Shown: positions 9,111 through 17,088 of the stretch, piece by piece
How positions within the stretch are numbered: the first letter of the stretch is position 1
How the letters are laid out: the number at the start of each line of letters is the position of its first letter
Assembly: GCA_900541885.1 (NCBI GenBank)
Contig: UQKW01000014.1
Location: 1-54,842 of the forward strand
From: an uncultured Collinsella sp.
GTDB lineage: Bacteria; Actinomycetota; Coriobacteriia; Coriobacteriales; Coriobacteriaceae
Length of the DNA stretch: 54,842 bases
Direction: 5' to 3'
The notes under the pieces: model-generated
The model's input: the letters and a program-made list of their open reading frames with translations, nothing else
Database searches by the model: none
What the model was told of the DNA's origin: nothing
Translations under genes and position numbers: made by a program

Positions 9111-9697
9111 GCGCGGCCTTTGACCTGGTCCTTTTTAGGCGTGATGAGGTTGGAGACCGCCTTGTACACCGCCAGCGTCAACACCGAGTTGAGCACGGTC
9201 TTGATGAGGTTGAACGGCAGCACGGCAGGAATCATGAGCGGGGCGATCACATCGACCGAGCCATACCAGAACCATACGCCAATGGTAAGGTTTGCGACCA
9301 TGGACAGCGCCGTAGCGGCAATGACGCCGAGCGCCAGGCCAATCACGGCACCCTTGTAGGTGTGCATCTTCTGGTAGACGATAGCCGCAGGCAGAATATA
9401 GCCCAGCGTAGCCACCAGGTTCATAAGCGCACCGACCCAATCGCCCGTGGTAAGCGCATGGATAACGATTGCCATAGCGGCAACAGCGGTGCCGGCACCA
9501 GGGCCGTACGCAAATCCACACACCATCGCCGGCACCAGCGACGGGTCATACGTCAAAAACGGCGCCGAGGGAAGAATGGGCAGCTGCACATACATAAACA
9601 GGGCGCCCAAGGCGCACATCAACGCCATAGTAACGAGCTGTTTGGTGCTCCACCTATTCGTGTTCTCAAAATGGATATGCTGCGACTGTTCAGACAT
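9107..9697 (-). CDS. ribU: ECF transporter S component, probable riboflavin transporter RibU
   Basis: A small integral membrane protein (about 196 residues, six hydrophobic segments) that binds the vitamin. It contains LPILPSAPFLTYDPSLVPAM-type sequence after the first helix and GPGAGTAVA in the third, as in RibU proteins. The riboflavin assignment rests mainly on the FMN riboswitch immediately upstream. I prefer the start at 9697 (MSEQSQH) because the upstream ATG at 9718 lies inside the conserved 3' strand of the riboswitch. A GCAGGTGAT-type ribosome site lies about 7-10 bases before 9697. Confidence 0.88.
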   Translation of the reverse strand: MSEQSQHIHFENTNRWSTKQLVTMALMCALGALFMYVQLPILPSAPFLTYDPSLVPAMVCGFAYGPGAGTAVAAMAIVIHALTTGDWVGALMNLVATLGYILPAAIVYQKMHTYKGAVIGLALGVIAATALSMVANLTIGVWFWYGSVDVIAPLMIPAVLPFNLIKTVLNSVLTLAVYKAVSNLITPKKDQVKGRA

Positions 9698-9707
9698 AAG
9701 ATCACCT

Positions 9708-9895
9708 GCCTCTTTCATCCGGACTCTAACCGTTGGTACTGGGATCTCACCAGTTCAGCCGGCATGCGAACCAACGCACACACGGGTCGCGGACTCATCG
9801 GCTCGGCCGCAGGCACCTCGCCCGCGCCACGGCGCCCCTGTGGCACCGCCCGATTTACCGCCAGTGGGGAATTCCACCCCGCCCTGAAACAGCAA
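9708..9895 (-). promoter_or_regulatory. FMN riboswitch (RFN element)
   Basis: Read on the minus strand, the segment shows the characteristic RFN blocks in order: TTTCAGGGCGGGGTGGAATT, then CCCCACTGGCGGTAA, then GAACTGGTGAGATCCCAGTA, and the closing GAGTCCGGATGAAAG. The P1 helix would pair TTTC near 9888 with GAAA near 9714. The ribosome binding site of ribU follows within about 10 bases of the 3' strand of P1, so control of translation initiation by FMN is the likely output. This is inference, as no separate terminator hairpin is obvious. Confidence 0.92.
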
Positions 9896-9900
9896 TTGCA

Positions 9901-9928
9901 AGTGTAGCACCAGCAGGCTTTCGCGCAA
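9901..9928 (-). promoter_or_regulatory. Promoter of the riboflavin transporter operon
   Basis: On the minus strand TTGCGC (9928-9923) and TACACT (9906-9901) are 16 bp apart. Transcription would begin close to 9895, exactly where the riboswitch starts. Confidence 0.6.
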
Positions 9929-10267
9929 GTATGCCAAGGGCAATTTATGGCGGGGACCAGTTGCCGCAACAACCACATTCCCCACCCATCCCAAAGTAAC
10001 GCGCCTTTCGCGGCAAAGCCGCGAAACAGCGACCGGGACACGTATCCCCCACAACCACGTCCTTCTCCGCCCGCCGACCCCAAGGCCGTAAACGCAGGGG
10101 ATCCGGGGGCGTGACGGGGGCTTCTCTCCGGAACATTTCCGCAGGACGCAAAGAGGCTCCGCAGCGCGAAGCGCGATGCGGAGCCTCTTTGCATGTCCGA
10201 GGACGTTCCGGAGAGAAGCCCCGTCACGCCCCCGGATTCCCGGTGGGAGTTCTAGACCTTGTCGGCC
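9929..10267. other. Intergenic region with two nested hairpins downstream of groEL
   Basis: No gene seen. The region holds a 9-bp hairpin with an AAA loop (10006-10026, TTTCGCGGC arms) and a much larger nested inverted repeat at 10101-10237 that is listed separately. These probably terminate the groESL transcript, but the size of the larger element is far beyond what a terminator needs. Confidence 0.6.
10101..10237 (-). repeat. Giant nested inverted repeat after groEL
   Basis: The outer arms are 10101-10134 and 10205-10237, complementary over 33 bp with a single bulged G. The inner arms GCAAAGAGGCTCCGCA (10148-10163) and 10177-10192 are a perfect 16-bp match, and the 13-nt tip contains GCGC-GAA-GCGC. 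Almost the whole 137 bp can pair, as RNA hairpin or DNA cruciform. It starts 31 bp past the groEL stop codon. Confidence 0.85.
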
Positions 10268-11905
10268 TTAGTACATACCGCCGCCCTGCTGACCAGCGGT
10301 GGCAGCAGCGATAGCGTCCTCAAGCTGAGTGTTCTTGGGCACATCGGAGACGGTGGCCTCGGTGATGAGGATCAGGCTGGCGACAGAAGCAGCGTTCTGC
10401 AGGGTGACGCGGCTGACCTTGACGGGGTCGAGGACGCCCATCTCGATCATGTCGCCCCACTCGCCGTTGGCAGAGTTGAGACCCTGGCCGGCGGGCAGCT
10501 CGGCAACCTTGTCGACCACGACAGCGCCCTCAAAGCCAGCGTTCTTGGCAATGGTAGCGACCGGAGCGGTCAGAGCCTTCTTGACGATGTCGACGCCGAT
10601 CTTCTCCTCGGGGTCGTCGATCTCGACAGCATCGAGCGCAGGAGCAGCGTCCATGAAGGCGACGCCGCCGCCGGCGACGATGCCCTCCTCGACAGCAGCG
10701 CGGGTAGCCTGCAGGGCATCCTCGACGCGGTGCTTGATCTCCTTGAGCTCGGACTCGGTAGCAGCGCCGACCTTGATGACGGCAACGCCACCGGAGAGCT
10801 TGGCCAAGCGCTCTTGGAGCTTCTCGCGGTCGAAGTCAGAGGTGGTGTTCTCCATCTCGCCCTTGATCTGAGCGATGCGGGCGTCGATGGCCTCCTTGGA
10901 GCCAGCGCCGCCGACGACGACGGTGTTGTCCTTGGAGATGGTGACGGACTTAGCAGTACCGAGCATATCGGCGGTGATGTCAGCGACCTTCACGCCCAGC
11001 TCGTCCAGAGCGGCCTGGCCACCGGTGAGGACGGCGATGTCCTCGAGGATGCGCTTGCGGCGATCGCCGTAGCCCGGAGCCTTGACGGCGCAGACGTTGA
11101 GGGCGCCACGGATCTTGTTGAGGACCAGGGTCGGCAGAGCCTCGCCGTCGATGTCCTCAGCAATGATGAGCAGGCCACGGCCGGCGCGCTGGACAGCCTC
11201 GAGAACAGGCATGATGTCCTGAACGCTGGAGATCTTCTGGTCGGTGATGAGGATGTACGGATCCTTCATCACGGCCTCCATGCGGTCGTTGTCCGTGACG
11301 AAGTAAGCGGAGACATAGCCCTTGTCGAACTGCATGCCCTCGACGGTGTCGATGGTGATGTCGAACGTCTGGGAATCCTCGACGGTGATGACGCCGTCCT
11401 TGCCCACGACCTCCATGGCCTCGGCGATCTTCTCGCCGACCTCGGGGTCACCGGCGGAGATGGTGCCGACGGAAGCGATCTGCTCCTTGGTCTCGACCGG
11501 CTTGGCCTGCTTCTTCATCTCGGCGACGGCGGCGTTGACGGCCTTGTCGATGCCGCGACGGATGGCCAGCGGGTTGGCGCCAGCGGCGACGTTGCGCAGA
11601 CCGTCGTTGACGATAGCCTGAGCGAGCAGGGTTGCGGTGGTGGTGCCGTCACCCACGGTGTCGTTGGTCTTGGTGGCGACCTCCTTCACCAGCTGAGCGC
11701 CCATGTTCTCGATGTTGTCCTCGAGCTCGATCTCCTTAGCGACGGAAACGCCGTCGTTGGTGATGGTCGGGGCACCGAACGTGCGCTGCAGAGCGACGTA
11801 GCGGCCCTTGGGGCCCATGGTGACGGTAACGGCATCGGCCAGAGTGTTGACGCCCTTTGCGAGCTTGGCGCGGGCATCGGTGTTGAACGTAATGTTCTTT
11901 GCCAT
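10268..11905 (-). CDS. groEL: 60-kDa chaperonin GroEL
   Basis: ATP-driven protein-folding chamber that works with GroES. The 545-residue protein is full length, starts MAKNITFNTDARAKL and has GPKGRYVAL, VGDGTTTATLLAQAI and the flexible glycine/methionine tail ending GGGMY. A GGAGG element 10 bases upstream sets the start. It lies 96 bp downstream of groES in the same direction, the normal operon order. The 545-codon frame on the opposite strand is a coding shadow produced by regular codon use. Confidence 0.98.
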   Translation of the reverse strand: MAKNITFNTDARAKLAKGVNTLADAVTVTMGPKGRYVALQRTFGAPTITNDGVSVAKEIELEDNIENMGAQLVKEVATKTNDTVGDGTTTATLLAQAIVNDGLRNVAAGANPLAIRRGIDKAVNAAVAEMKKQAKPVETKEQIASVGTISAGDPEVGEKIAEAMEVVGKDGVITVEDSQTFDITIDTVEGMQFDKGYVSAYFVTDNDRMEAVMKDPYILITDQKISSVQDIMPVLEAVQRAGRGLLIIAEDIDGEALPTLVLNKIRGALNVCAVKAPGYGDRRKRILEDIAVLTGGQAALDELGVKVADITADMLGTAKSVTISKDNTVVVGGAGSKEAIDARIAQIKGEMENTTSDFDREKLQERLAKLSGGVAVIKVGAATESELKEIKHRVEDALQATRAAVEEGIVAGGGVAFMDAAPALDAVEIDDPEEKIGVDIVKKALTAPVATIAKNAGFEGAVVVDKVAELPAGQGLNSANGEWGDMIEMGVLDPVKVSRVTLQNAASVASLILITEATVSDVPKNTQLEDAIAAATAGQQGGGMY

Positions 11906-12001
11906 GGTAGGTAATCCTCCAAAAGAAATGTGACTCGCGTCGCCGCTTCCGAGTCCTATGCGGCAGGCGCGTTCAAAGACGAATCAGAGATTCTGACGAG
12001 A

Positions 12002-12295
12002 CTAGGCCTCGACGACAGCGTAGATGTCGTCGGCGCGCATCAGCAGATACTTCTCGCCGTCGACCTTGACCTCGTTGCCACCAAACTTACCGTAGATGAC
12101 AACGTCGCCGACCTGAACGTCCATGGGGATGCGCTCGCCCTTGTCGTTGACCTTACCGGCGCCAACGGCAACGATGGTGCCGCGCTGCGGCTTCTCCTGA
12201 GCGTTGCTGGCGATGTACAGACCAGAAGCGGTCTTCTGCTCGGCCTCGTCGGGCTTGACCAGGACGCGATCTGCAAGCGGCTTCAAAGACGACAT
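12002..12295 (-). CDS. groES: 10-kDa co-chaperonin GroES
   Basis: Lid of the GroEL chamber. The product is about 97 residues: MSSLKPLADRVLVKPDEAE at the start, the mobile loop around residues 17-34 (EQKTASGLYIA) and the C-terminal YLLMRADDIYAVVEA. The start at 12295 follows AAAGGAGG at a good distance; a longer frame starting at 12328 lacks such a site. Upstream I find neither a CIRCE dyad (TTAGCACTC) nor an obvious HAIR element, so the mode of heat regulation is not visible. Confidence 0.97.
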   Translation of the reverse strand: MSSLKPLADRVLVKPDEAEQKTASGLYIASNAQEKPQRGTIVAVGAGKVNDKGERIPMDVQVGDVVIYGKFGGNEVKVDGEKYLLMRADDIYAVVEA

Positions 12296-12432
12296 GCTTG
12301 TTTCCTCCTTTGTGGGCCGCGCGGTCATGCCGCGCGGGTTAACCCTTTTTGTTTGCGTACGCGTTGAATGGTACCCACGAATGGCGGGTTATACAACACG
12401 GAGTCAAAAAATCTTATTTTTTGGCACTTAGA

Positions 12433-12643
12433 TTTTCTGAATGCCGGGGGATAACTTGTGCGCAGCTCCCGTGTGGCGCCGGAGGGGCGGGATATAAGGT
12501 TTCCTGCTCGGGCAGTCCTGCTCGCACGAAGGCCACATTAAGTGGCCTTCGGCTCGTGCGGAACTCGCGATAAACCTTATATCCCGCCCCTCCGGCGCCA
12601 CACGGGAGCTGAGTCAACGTTATCGGGCCCGGCATTCAGAAAA
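12433..12643. repeat. Giant nested inverted repeat upstream of groES
   Basis: Three nested arms: outer TTTTCTGAATGCCGGG (12433-12448) with 12628-12643; then GATAAC (12450-12455) with GTTATC (12619-12624); then a perfect 40-bp arm, 12463-12502, complementary to 12572-12611. Inside it a further hairpin pairs AGGCCAC with GTGGCCT around 12530-12548, also flanked by CGCACGA/TCGTGCG. The element spans 211 bp and sits about 140 bp upstream of groES. Confidence 0.85.
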
Positions 12644-13140
12644 GTCTGTGCAGCAAAATGGCGATGCGGATGGCGACATGGGCATGGTTTTCGCCGCGCG
12701 CACGGGTCCCCCGGGGAGCACCGTGCATTTTTGGGAGTATTCAGCAGGCCAGAACGGCTGCATACGCGCCGGACACCCCTTATTGGCCCCAAAGACGCCT
12801 TCGACCGGCGATTTGGGTCGGCAGACAGACTTCGTCGAGACGAATAAACATGTCTCGCGTCGCACCGGACCCCAAAATGACGTTGATCTCCGCAATGTTA
12901 GCCAACTGCAGCGGCGCCGGCGGGGCTTGCGTTGCTGAATACTCCGTTTTTTGCACGGCCCAGGCGGGGGTACATCAGGACCAGAAAGAACATCCCAGCC
13001 TTTTTATGCAATCTGCAATGGAAAGTATGCAAAACACCAAGAGACGGCATTGCTGATGTCCAAATTAAATGCGCGGGGCAGCGGCGCCCCCACCCCACGC
13101 TCAAATCAAGCAGAGCAGGGACGCTCATAGCGGGTCCCCA
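12644..13140. other. Gene-free region with a long-range inverted repeat
   Basis: No frame here has a ribosome binding site or a recognisable product. Bases 12721-12746 (CCGTGCATTTTTGGGAGTAT and on) are complementary, with a few mismatches, to 12933-12958, which carries TGCTGAATACTCC. The composition and scattered repeats look like decayed or mobile-repeat-derived sequence. Confidence 0.4.
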
Positions 13141-13149
13141 CCGATATAC

Positions 13150-13197
13150 AAACGCGGCTCGAGCGCCATCCCAAAATAGGCTGCCCGAGCCGCGTTT
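13150..13197 (-). terminator. Terminator of the YtcJ-like amidohydrolase
   Basis: AAACGCGGCTCG at 13150-13161 pairs perfectly with CGAGCCGCGTTT at 13186-13197. The hairpin begins 19 bp past the stop codon at 13216 and has a few T residues at the end of its minus-strand stem. Confidence 0.7.
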
Positions 13198-13215
13198 AAC
13201 GGTACGGCATGAATA

Positions 13216-14865
13216 TTAGCGCTCGTAGATTAAGTTGCCTGCCAGGTAGGTGGCCTGAACTTTGGTAGCCTGGAGCTCTTGGGGGTCGATGGCGAGCGGG
13301 TTTTGGTCCAGGACTACCAGGTCGGCGTATTTGCCGGGCTCTAGGCTGCCGAGGTTTTGCTCGTCGCCCGCTGCGTACGCGCTGCCCAGGGTGTAGTTGC
13401 GCAGAGCTGTAGCCGCGTCGATGCGCTCGCTGGGGAGCCAGCCGCCCTCGGGCCAGTGGCTGCGGGGGTCTTGGCGCGTGATGGCCGTGTAGAGCACGTT
13501 CATGCTGGTAACGGCTGTGATGGGGCTATCGGTACCGAAAGCTTGGCGGATGCCGCGCTGCTTATAGGTCGCAAACGGCCACATGATGCGGCTGCGTTCC
13601 AGGCCCAGGTCGCGCTCCGGGCCACCCGGGTCGAGCGTGATGTGGCAAGGCTGGCTCGAGGCAATGACGTTGAGCTTGCGCAGACGATCGATGTCCTGAG
13701 GCAGCAAATTCTCCAGATGCTCGAGTGTGTTATGACCGTGCGGGGGCAGACCGTAGAGCTCTGCCGCCTCCTCAAAGATATCGAGCGCAGCATGGATGGC
13801 ACCGTCGCCGATAACGTGAATGCGCACGGTGTGGCCACGCTCGGCTGCCGCCAGAACCAACTTGCGCATGCGCTCGACAGGAACCGTCAGGCGACCCTGG
13901 TCACCCGGGAAGCGCGGGTTAGTATAGGGCTCAGTGAGGTATGCGGTATGCTCGCTCGACACACCGTCGAAGAACTGTTTAAAGCCTGGCGCCGAGAGCA
14001 GCGCGTTGTTCGCGTAGCGGGCCTGGAGTTCCTCCAAGCGCGATTGGTCATCCAGCAGCGTGGGAAACAGATGGGCGCGGATGCCCAGCTTGCCGGCGGC
14101 CTGCAGCTTGTCGTAAACATCGTCGCGAATAAAGTCGCAGCCCGGCATGGGCATGAGCGACATATCGCAGATTGAGGTGATGCCTTGTTCGGCCATACGC
14201 TTCATCTGGTCGGCGTAAGCGCTCGCGATGCGGTCCTCGCCCAGCCACTCCAGGCAGCGCGGCAGCAGCTGCATAGCAGCTGCCTCGTGGGCGATACCCG
14301 TAAGCTCGCCATTTGAGTCTTTGTCGTAACTGCCACCCGCCGGAGGCTCGCTGTCACGCGTCACGCCGAGGGCTTCGAGTGCGCGGCTGTTGAGCCACAG
14401 CGTATGCCCATCGCCCGAATACATAACACAGGGGCGACCGGGGAAGGCGGCGTCGAGGGAGGCCTTGGTAGGATGCTCGGGCGGATCCCAGCGGTAATCG
14501 CGCCAGCCCTGGGTCACGACCCAGGCGTCGTCGGGCAGGCCCTGGGAAAACTCGAGCGCATGCTGCACCAGTGCCGCCTCGGACGTGCCCATATCCATGA
14601 GCATATACGGAGAGGAGCCAACCGAGGTATGGAAGAAGTGCAGATGAGCGTCATGGAAACCGGGGCAGACAAACTGCTCGCCGTAATCGACCACCGGCGT
14701 GGCGGCAGGTGCGGCGGCAATCACGTCATCGGGCGCGCCGACAGCGACGATGCGATCGCCCGCGATGGCGATCGCCAACTCGCGGGCGGTATCGATGCCG
14801 TCTTGCGCGGTAAAGACGTTCTTGGAGCGAATAATCCGATCGATATGTTGCATGGGCATCCCCAT
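13216..14865 (-). CDS. YtcJ-like metal-dependent amidohydrolase
   Basis: Amidohydrolase-superfamily protein of about 549 residues, the usual size for the YtcJ/amidohydrolase_3 group. The metal-binding HDAHLH motif is near residue 71, a second histidine pair lies in VRIHVIGDGAIH, and FGTDSPIT carries the late aspartate. The C-terminal NLGSLEPGKYADLVVLD is the standard end of the composite beta domain. No signal peptide is visible, so it is cytosolic. The substrate cannot be told; relatives hydrolyse amides, carbamates or formamides. The frame stays open far upstream, but those residues overlap the divergent M20 gene and are not protein-like. I take the cluster of ATGs at 14853-14865 as the start. 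The precise one is uncertain. Confidence 0.88.
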   Translation of the reverse strand: MGMPMQHIDRIIRSKNVFTAQDGIDTARELAIAIAGDRIVAVGAPDDVIAAAPAATPVVDYGEQFVCPGFHDAHLHFFHTSVGSSPYMLMDMGTSEAALVQHALEFSQGLPDDAWVVTQGWRDYRWDPPEHPTKASLDAAFPGRPCVMYSGDGHTLWLNSRALEALGVTRDSEPPAGGSYDKDSNGELTGIAHEAAAMQLLPRCLEWLGEDRIASAYADQMKRMAEQGITSICDMSLMPMPGCDFIRDDVYDKLQAAGKLGIRAHLFPTLLDDQSRLEELQARYANNALLSAPGFKQFFDGVSSEHTAYLTEPYTNPRFPGDQGRLTVPVERMRKLVLAAAERGHTVRIHVIGDGAIHAALDIFEEAAELYGLPPHGHNTLEHLENLLPQDIDRLRKLNVIASSQPCHITLDPGGPERDLGLERSRIMWPFATYKQRGIRQAFGTDSPITAVTSMNVLYTAITRQDPRSHWPEGGWLPSERIDAATALRNYTLGSAYAAGDEQNLGSLEPGKYADLVVLDQNPLAIDPQELQATKVQATYLAGNLIYER

Positions 14866-14940
14866 CTCTGGCAGGTAATTCAACACCCCCGAGTGTACTC
14901 CCCCGCCCTTGCAACAAAACCCCAAGCGGCAAACGGCAAC

Positions 14941-14970
14941 TTTACCAGCCCTAGCGGCAGGTGGCATACT
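14941..14970 (+). promoter_or_regulatory. Possible promoter of the M20 amidohydrolase gene
   Basis: TTTACC (14941-14946) and CATACT (14965-14970) are 18 bp apart on the plus strand, 52 bp before the start codon at 15022. The match is moderate. Confidence 0.4.
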
Positions 14971-15021
14971 GGAGAGAGCCTGTACGATTTTGCGATCAAC
15001 CCAGCAAGGAGCAAATCGACC

Positions 15022-16485
15022 ATGACGAAGACCAAGGCACAGCAAATTATGGCGGCAACCGAGGTTCGCGCGGCAGACGACGTCACCGCGGCCATCCAGG
15101 ATATCGCCGCCGAGTTTGAACCCTACATCATCAAGCAGCGCCGGCACTTCCATAAGCACCCGGAGCTGAGCCTTGCCGAGGAGCGCACGACCTCCGACAT
15201 CGCCAATCAGCTCGACGCCATGAATATCCCCTACGAGCGCCCGCTCAAAACCGGCTTGGTGGCAACGCTTCGCGGCACCGCGCCCGACGCCTACCGCGAG
15301 GACGGCACGCCGCGCCGCCGCATCCTGCTGCGCGCCGATATCGACGCCCTTCCCGTCACCGAGCAGACCGGTGAGGAGTTCGCTAGCGTCAACGAGGGCT
15401 GCATGCACGCCTGCGGTCACGACTGCCACATCGCCATGATGCTCGGCACACTGCAGATCCTGCGCCACATGACCGATGACATCCACGGCGAGATTCGCAT
15501 CGTTTTCCAGCCCAGCGAGGAAAACGGCCAGGGCGCCAAGCTCATGATCGACACGGGCGTACTCGATGGCGTCGACGGTGCCTATGCCGCGCACATCTGG
15601 AGCGAGGTCGACGCCGGCACCGTGAGCTGCGAGCCCGGTCCGCGCATGGCAAACACCGACTGGTTCCGCATCGACGTCCGCGGCACCTCGTGCCATGGCG
15701 CCATGCCCCAGCGCGGCCACGACGCCGTTATGGTTGCCGCCGAGATCGTCAACGCCCTGCAGACCATCGTCTCGCGCGAGATTAGCCCCTACGAACCCGC
15801 CGTCATCACCGTCGGCGAACTGCACGGCGGCACCGCGCGCAACGTTATCGCCGGCACGGCGTACCTCGCCGGCACGGTGCGTACCTATGGCGACAAGACG
15901 CATGAGGAGATGCCCGAGCTTATGCGCCGCATCGTGGAGCACACTGCGGCGGCCCTGGGCGCCGAGGCCGAACTCACCGACTACACCATCGCCAACTACA
16001 AGGTCGAAAACGATGCCGCCTCGAGCGAGCGCTGCCGCCAAGCCGTGCTCAAGTGCCTGGGTCCCGCGGGCGAGGGCCATTACCGCGGCACGCTTTCGGG
16101 CGAAGACTTCTCGGAGTACCTGCGCCGTGTGCCGGGCGTGCTCGCCTTTGTTGGCACGCGCAACCCCCAGATCGGCGCCACCTATGCCCAGCACTCCTGC
16201 TTCTACAAGATCGACGAGAGCGTACTCGCCAAGGGCTCCATGGTAGCCGCTCAGTATGCCATCGACTTTTTGGCCGAGCCCACGCAAGAAGAGCTCGACG
16301 GCCCCACGATCGCCGCAGTTGCCGAGACCAATCCCGACCTGGCAGCCAAGCTGCGCTCTGCCAAGGCAACGGCCGCCGAGGCCCGCGACGCCGTGCACGA
16401 CGCCCGCACCGCCCGCCATGCCGCCATCAAGGGCATCCACGATGCCCGTACCGCTGCTCGCCACGAAGAGAAGCACAGCGAGTAA
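15022..16485 (+). CDS. M20-family amidohydrolase (hippurate hydrolase / aminoacylase type)
   Basis: Zinc or manganese peptidase of the M20D group that typically removes an acyl group from an N-acyl amino acid. The 487-residue protein has HFHKHPELS near 42, RADIDALPV near 104 and HACGHDCH at 129-136, in which cysteine and histidines bind the metals. The glutamate pair appears in PSEENGQGAK. Catalytic and lid domains are complete by about residue 420. An unusual alanine-rich, heptad-like tail of about 65 residues (KATAAEARDAVHDARTARH and on) follows and may form a coiled coil. An AAGGAG element precedes the start. The gene is divergent from the YtcJ-like gene, and the pair may handle related amides. 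Confidence 0.9.
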   Translation: MTKTKAQQIMAATEVRAADDVTAAIQDIAAEFEPYIIKQRRHFHKHPELSLAEERTTSDIANQLDAMNIPYERPLKTGLVATLRGTAPDAYREDGTPRRRILLRADIDALPVTEQTGEEFASVNEGCMHACGHDCHIAMMLGTLQILRHMTDDIHGEIRIVFQPSEENGQGAKLMIDTGVLDGVDGAYAAHIWSEVDAGTVSCEPGPRMANTDWFRIDVRGTSCHGAMPQRGHDAVMVAAEIVNALQTIVSREISPYEPAVITVGELHGGTARNVIAGTAYLAGTVRTYGDKTHEEMPELMRRIVEHTAAALGAEAELTDYTIANYKVENDAASSERCRQAVLKCLGPAGEGHYRGTLSGEDFSEYLRRVPGVLAFVGTRNPQIGATYAQHSCFYKIDESVLAKGSMVAAQYAIDFLAEPTQEELDGPTIAAVAETNPDLAAKLRSAKATAAEARDAVHDARTARHAAIKGIHDARTAARHEEKHSE

Positions 16486-16518
16486 TCGTCGCGCATCCAC
16501 AACCATCTGGCTATAACA

Positions 16519-16557
16519 AAGTGGGGGCGAACGTTATTCCAGCGTTCGCCCCCACTT
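16519..16557 (+). terminator. Convergent terminator after the M20 gene
   Basis: Perfect 15-bp stem AAGTGGGGGCGAACG (16519-16533) with 16543-16557, loop of 9 nt. It sits between the plus-strand M20 gene and the minus-strand DUF2752 gene and could serve both. Confidence 0.75.
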
Positions 16558-16590
16558 ATGTTTCGCCAGCATTTTCGAACCCATCCCCCA

Positions 16591-17088
16591 TCACGACAAG
16601 TGAGTGCGCAGGAAGGTGAGCCATCGTGGTTGTTCGAGGTGGATGATATCGGTGGGAACTCCGGCGGGAGCGTGCCCACCAAAAAGCAGGCCCGCGTCTA
16701 CCGGGTTGATAAGGCGCACGATCCAAACGACGACGACCAGCACGCACAGGACTGCGATTGCGATATCGATGCCGTGCTTTGCCTTGCCCGACGTCGCCTC
16801 ATCGCGCACAAATGCAAGCACAAACGCAGGCGGCACCACCCAAAACAGCGGATGGTAGGCAATTGCCGCCGCGAAATCGAGTCGCAGCGCCGCCAGCCAG
16901 GCCCTCGTCATGCCACATCCCGGACAGGGAATGCCCGTCATCAGGCGAAACACACAGCCGATATCGAGCAGGTAGAGTGTGAGCCAGGCGACAAAGAGCA
17001 CACCGATGCAAGAAAGGGCGCAACGAATGAGTTCCGCCGCGCCCTTATGTCCCTGAGCATTACTCACGACGACTTGATCGTTAGGCAC
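16591..17088 (-). CDS. DUF2752 membrane protein
   Basis: A 165-residue membrane protein with about four hydrophobic segments and the family hallmark TGIPCPGCGMTRAW near residue 51, a short cysteine-containing loop after the first helix. The function of the family is unknown. It starts with GTG at 17088, overlapping the end of the DUF4234 gene by 8 bp, and lacks its own clear ribosome site, so translational coupling is likely; an in-frame GTG at 17067 is an alternative. Association with the zinc-ribbon membrane proteins next door suggests a shared, unidentified role. Confidence 0.75.
   Translation of the reverse strand: MPNDQVVVSNAQGHKGAAELIRCALSCIGVLFVAWLTLYLLDIGCVFRLMTGIPCPGCGMTRAWLAALRLDFAAAIAYHPLFWVVPPAFVLAFVRDEATSGKAKHGIDIAIAVLCVLVVVVWIVRLINPVDAGLLFGGHAPAGVPTDIIHLEQPRWLTFLRTHLS

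Noticed and set aside
10259..11914. 551-codon plus-strand frame opposite groEL
   Set aside because: It is exactly antisense to groEL, and its sequence is the low-complexity Leu/Asp/Gly type that arises from regular third-position G/C in the real gene.
12296..12432. CIRCE or HAIR heat-shock operator before groES
   Set aside because: I searched both strands for TTAGCACTC-N9-GAGTGCTAA and CTTGAGT-N7-ACTCAAG and found no acceptable match.
12620..12895. 91-codon minus-strand frame in the gene-free region
   Set aside because: Runs into the giant palindrome, lacks a ribosome site and resembles translated repeat sequence rather than a protein.
14866..16506. Upstream extension of the YtcJ-like frame
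   Set aside because: The extension overlaps the divergent M20 gene and shows no homology; the family length is reached from the start near 14865.
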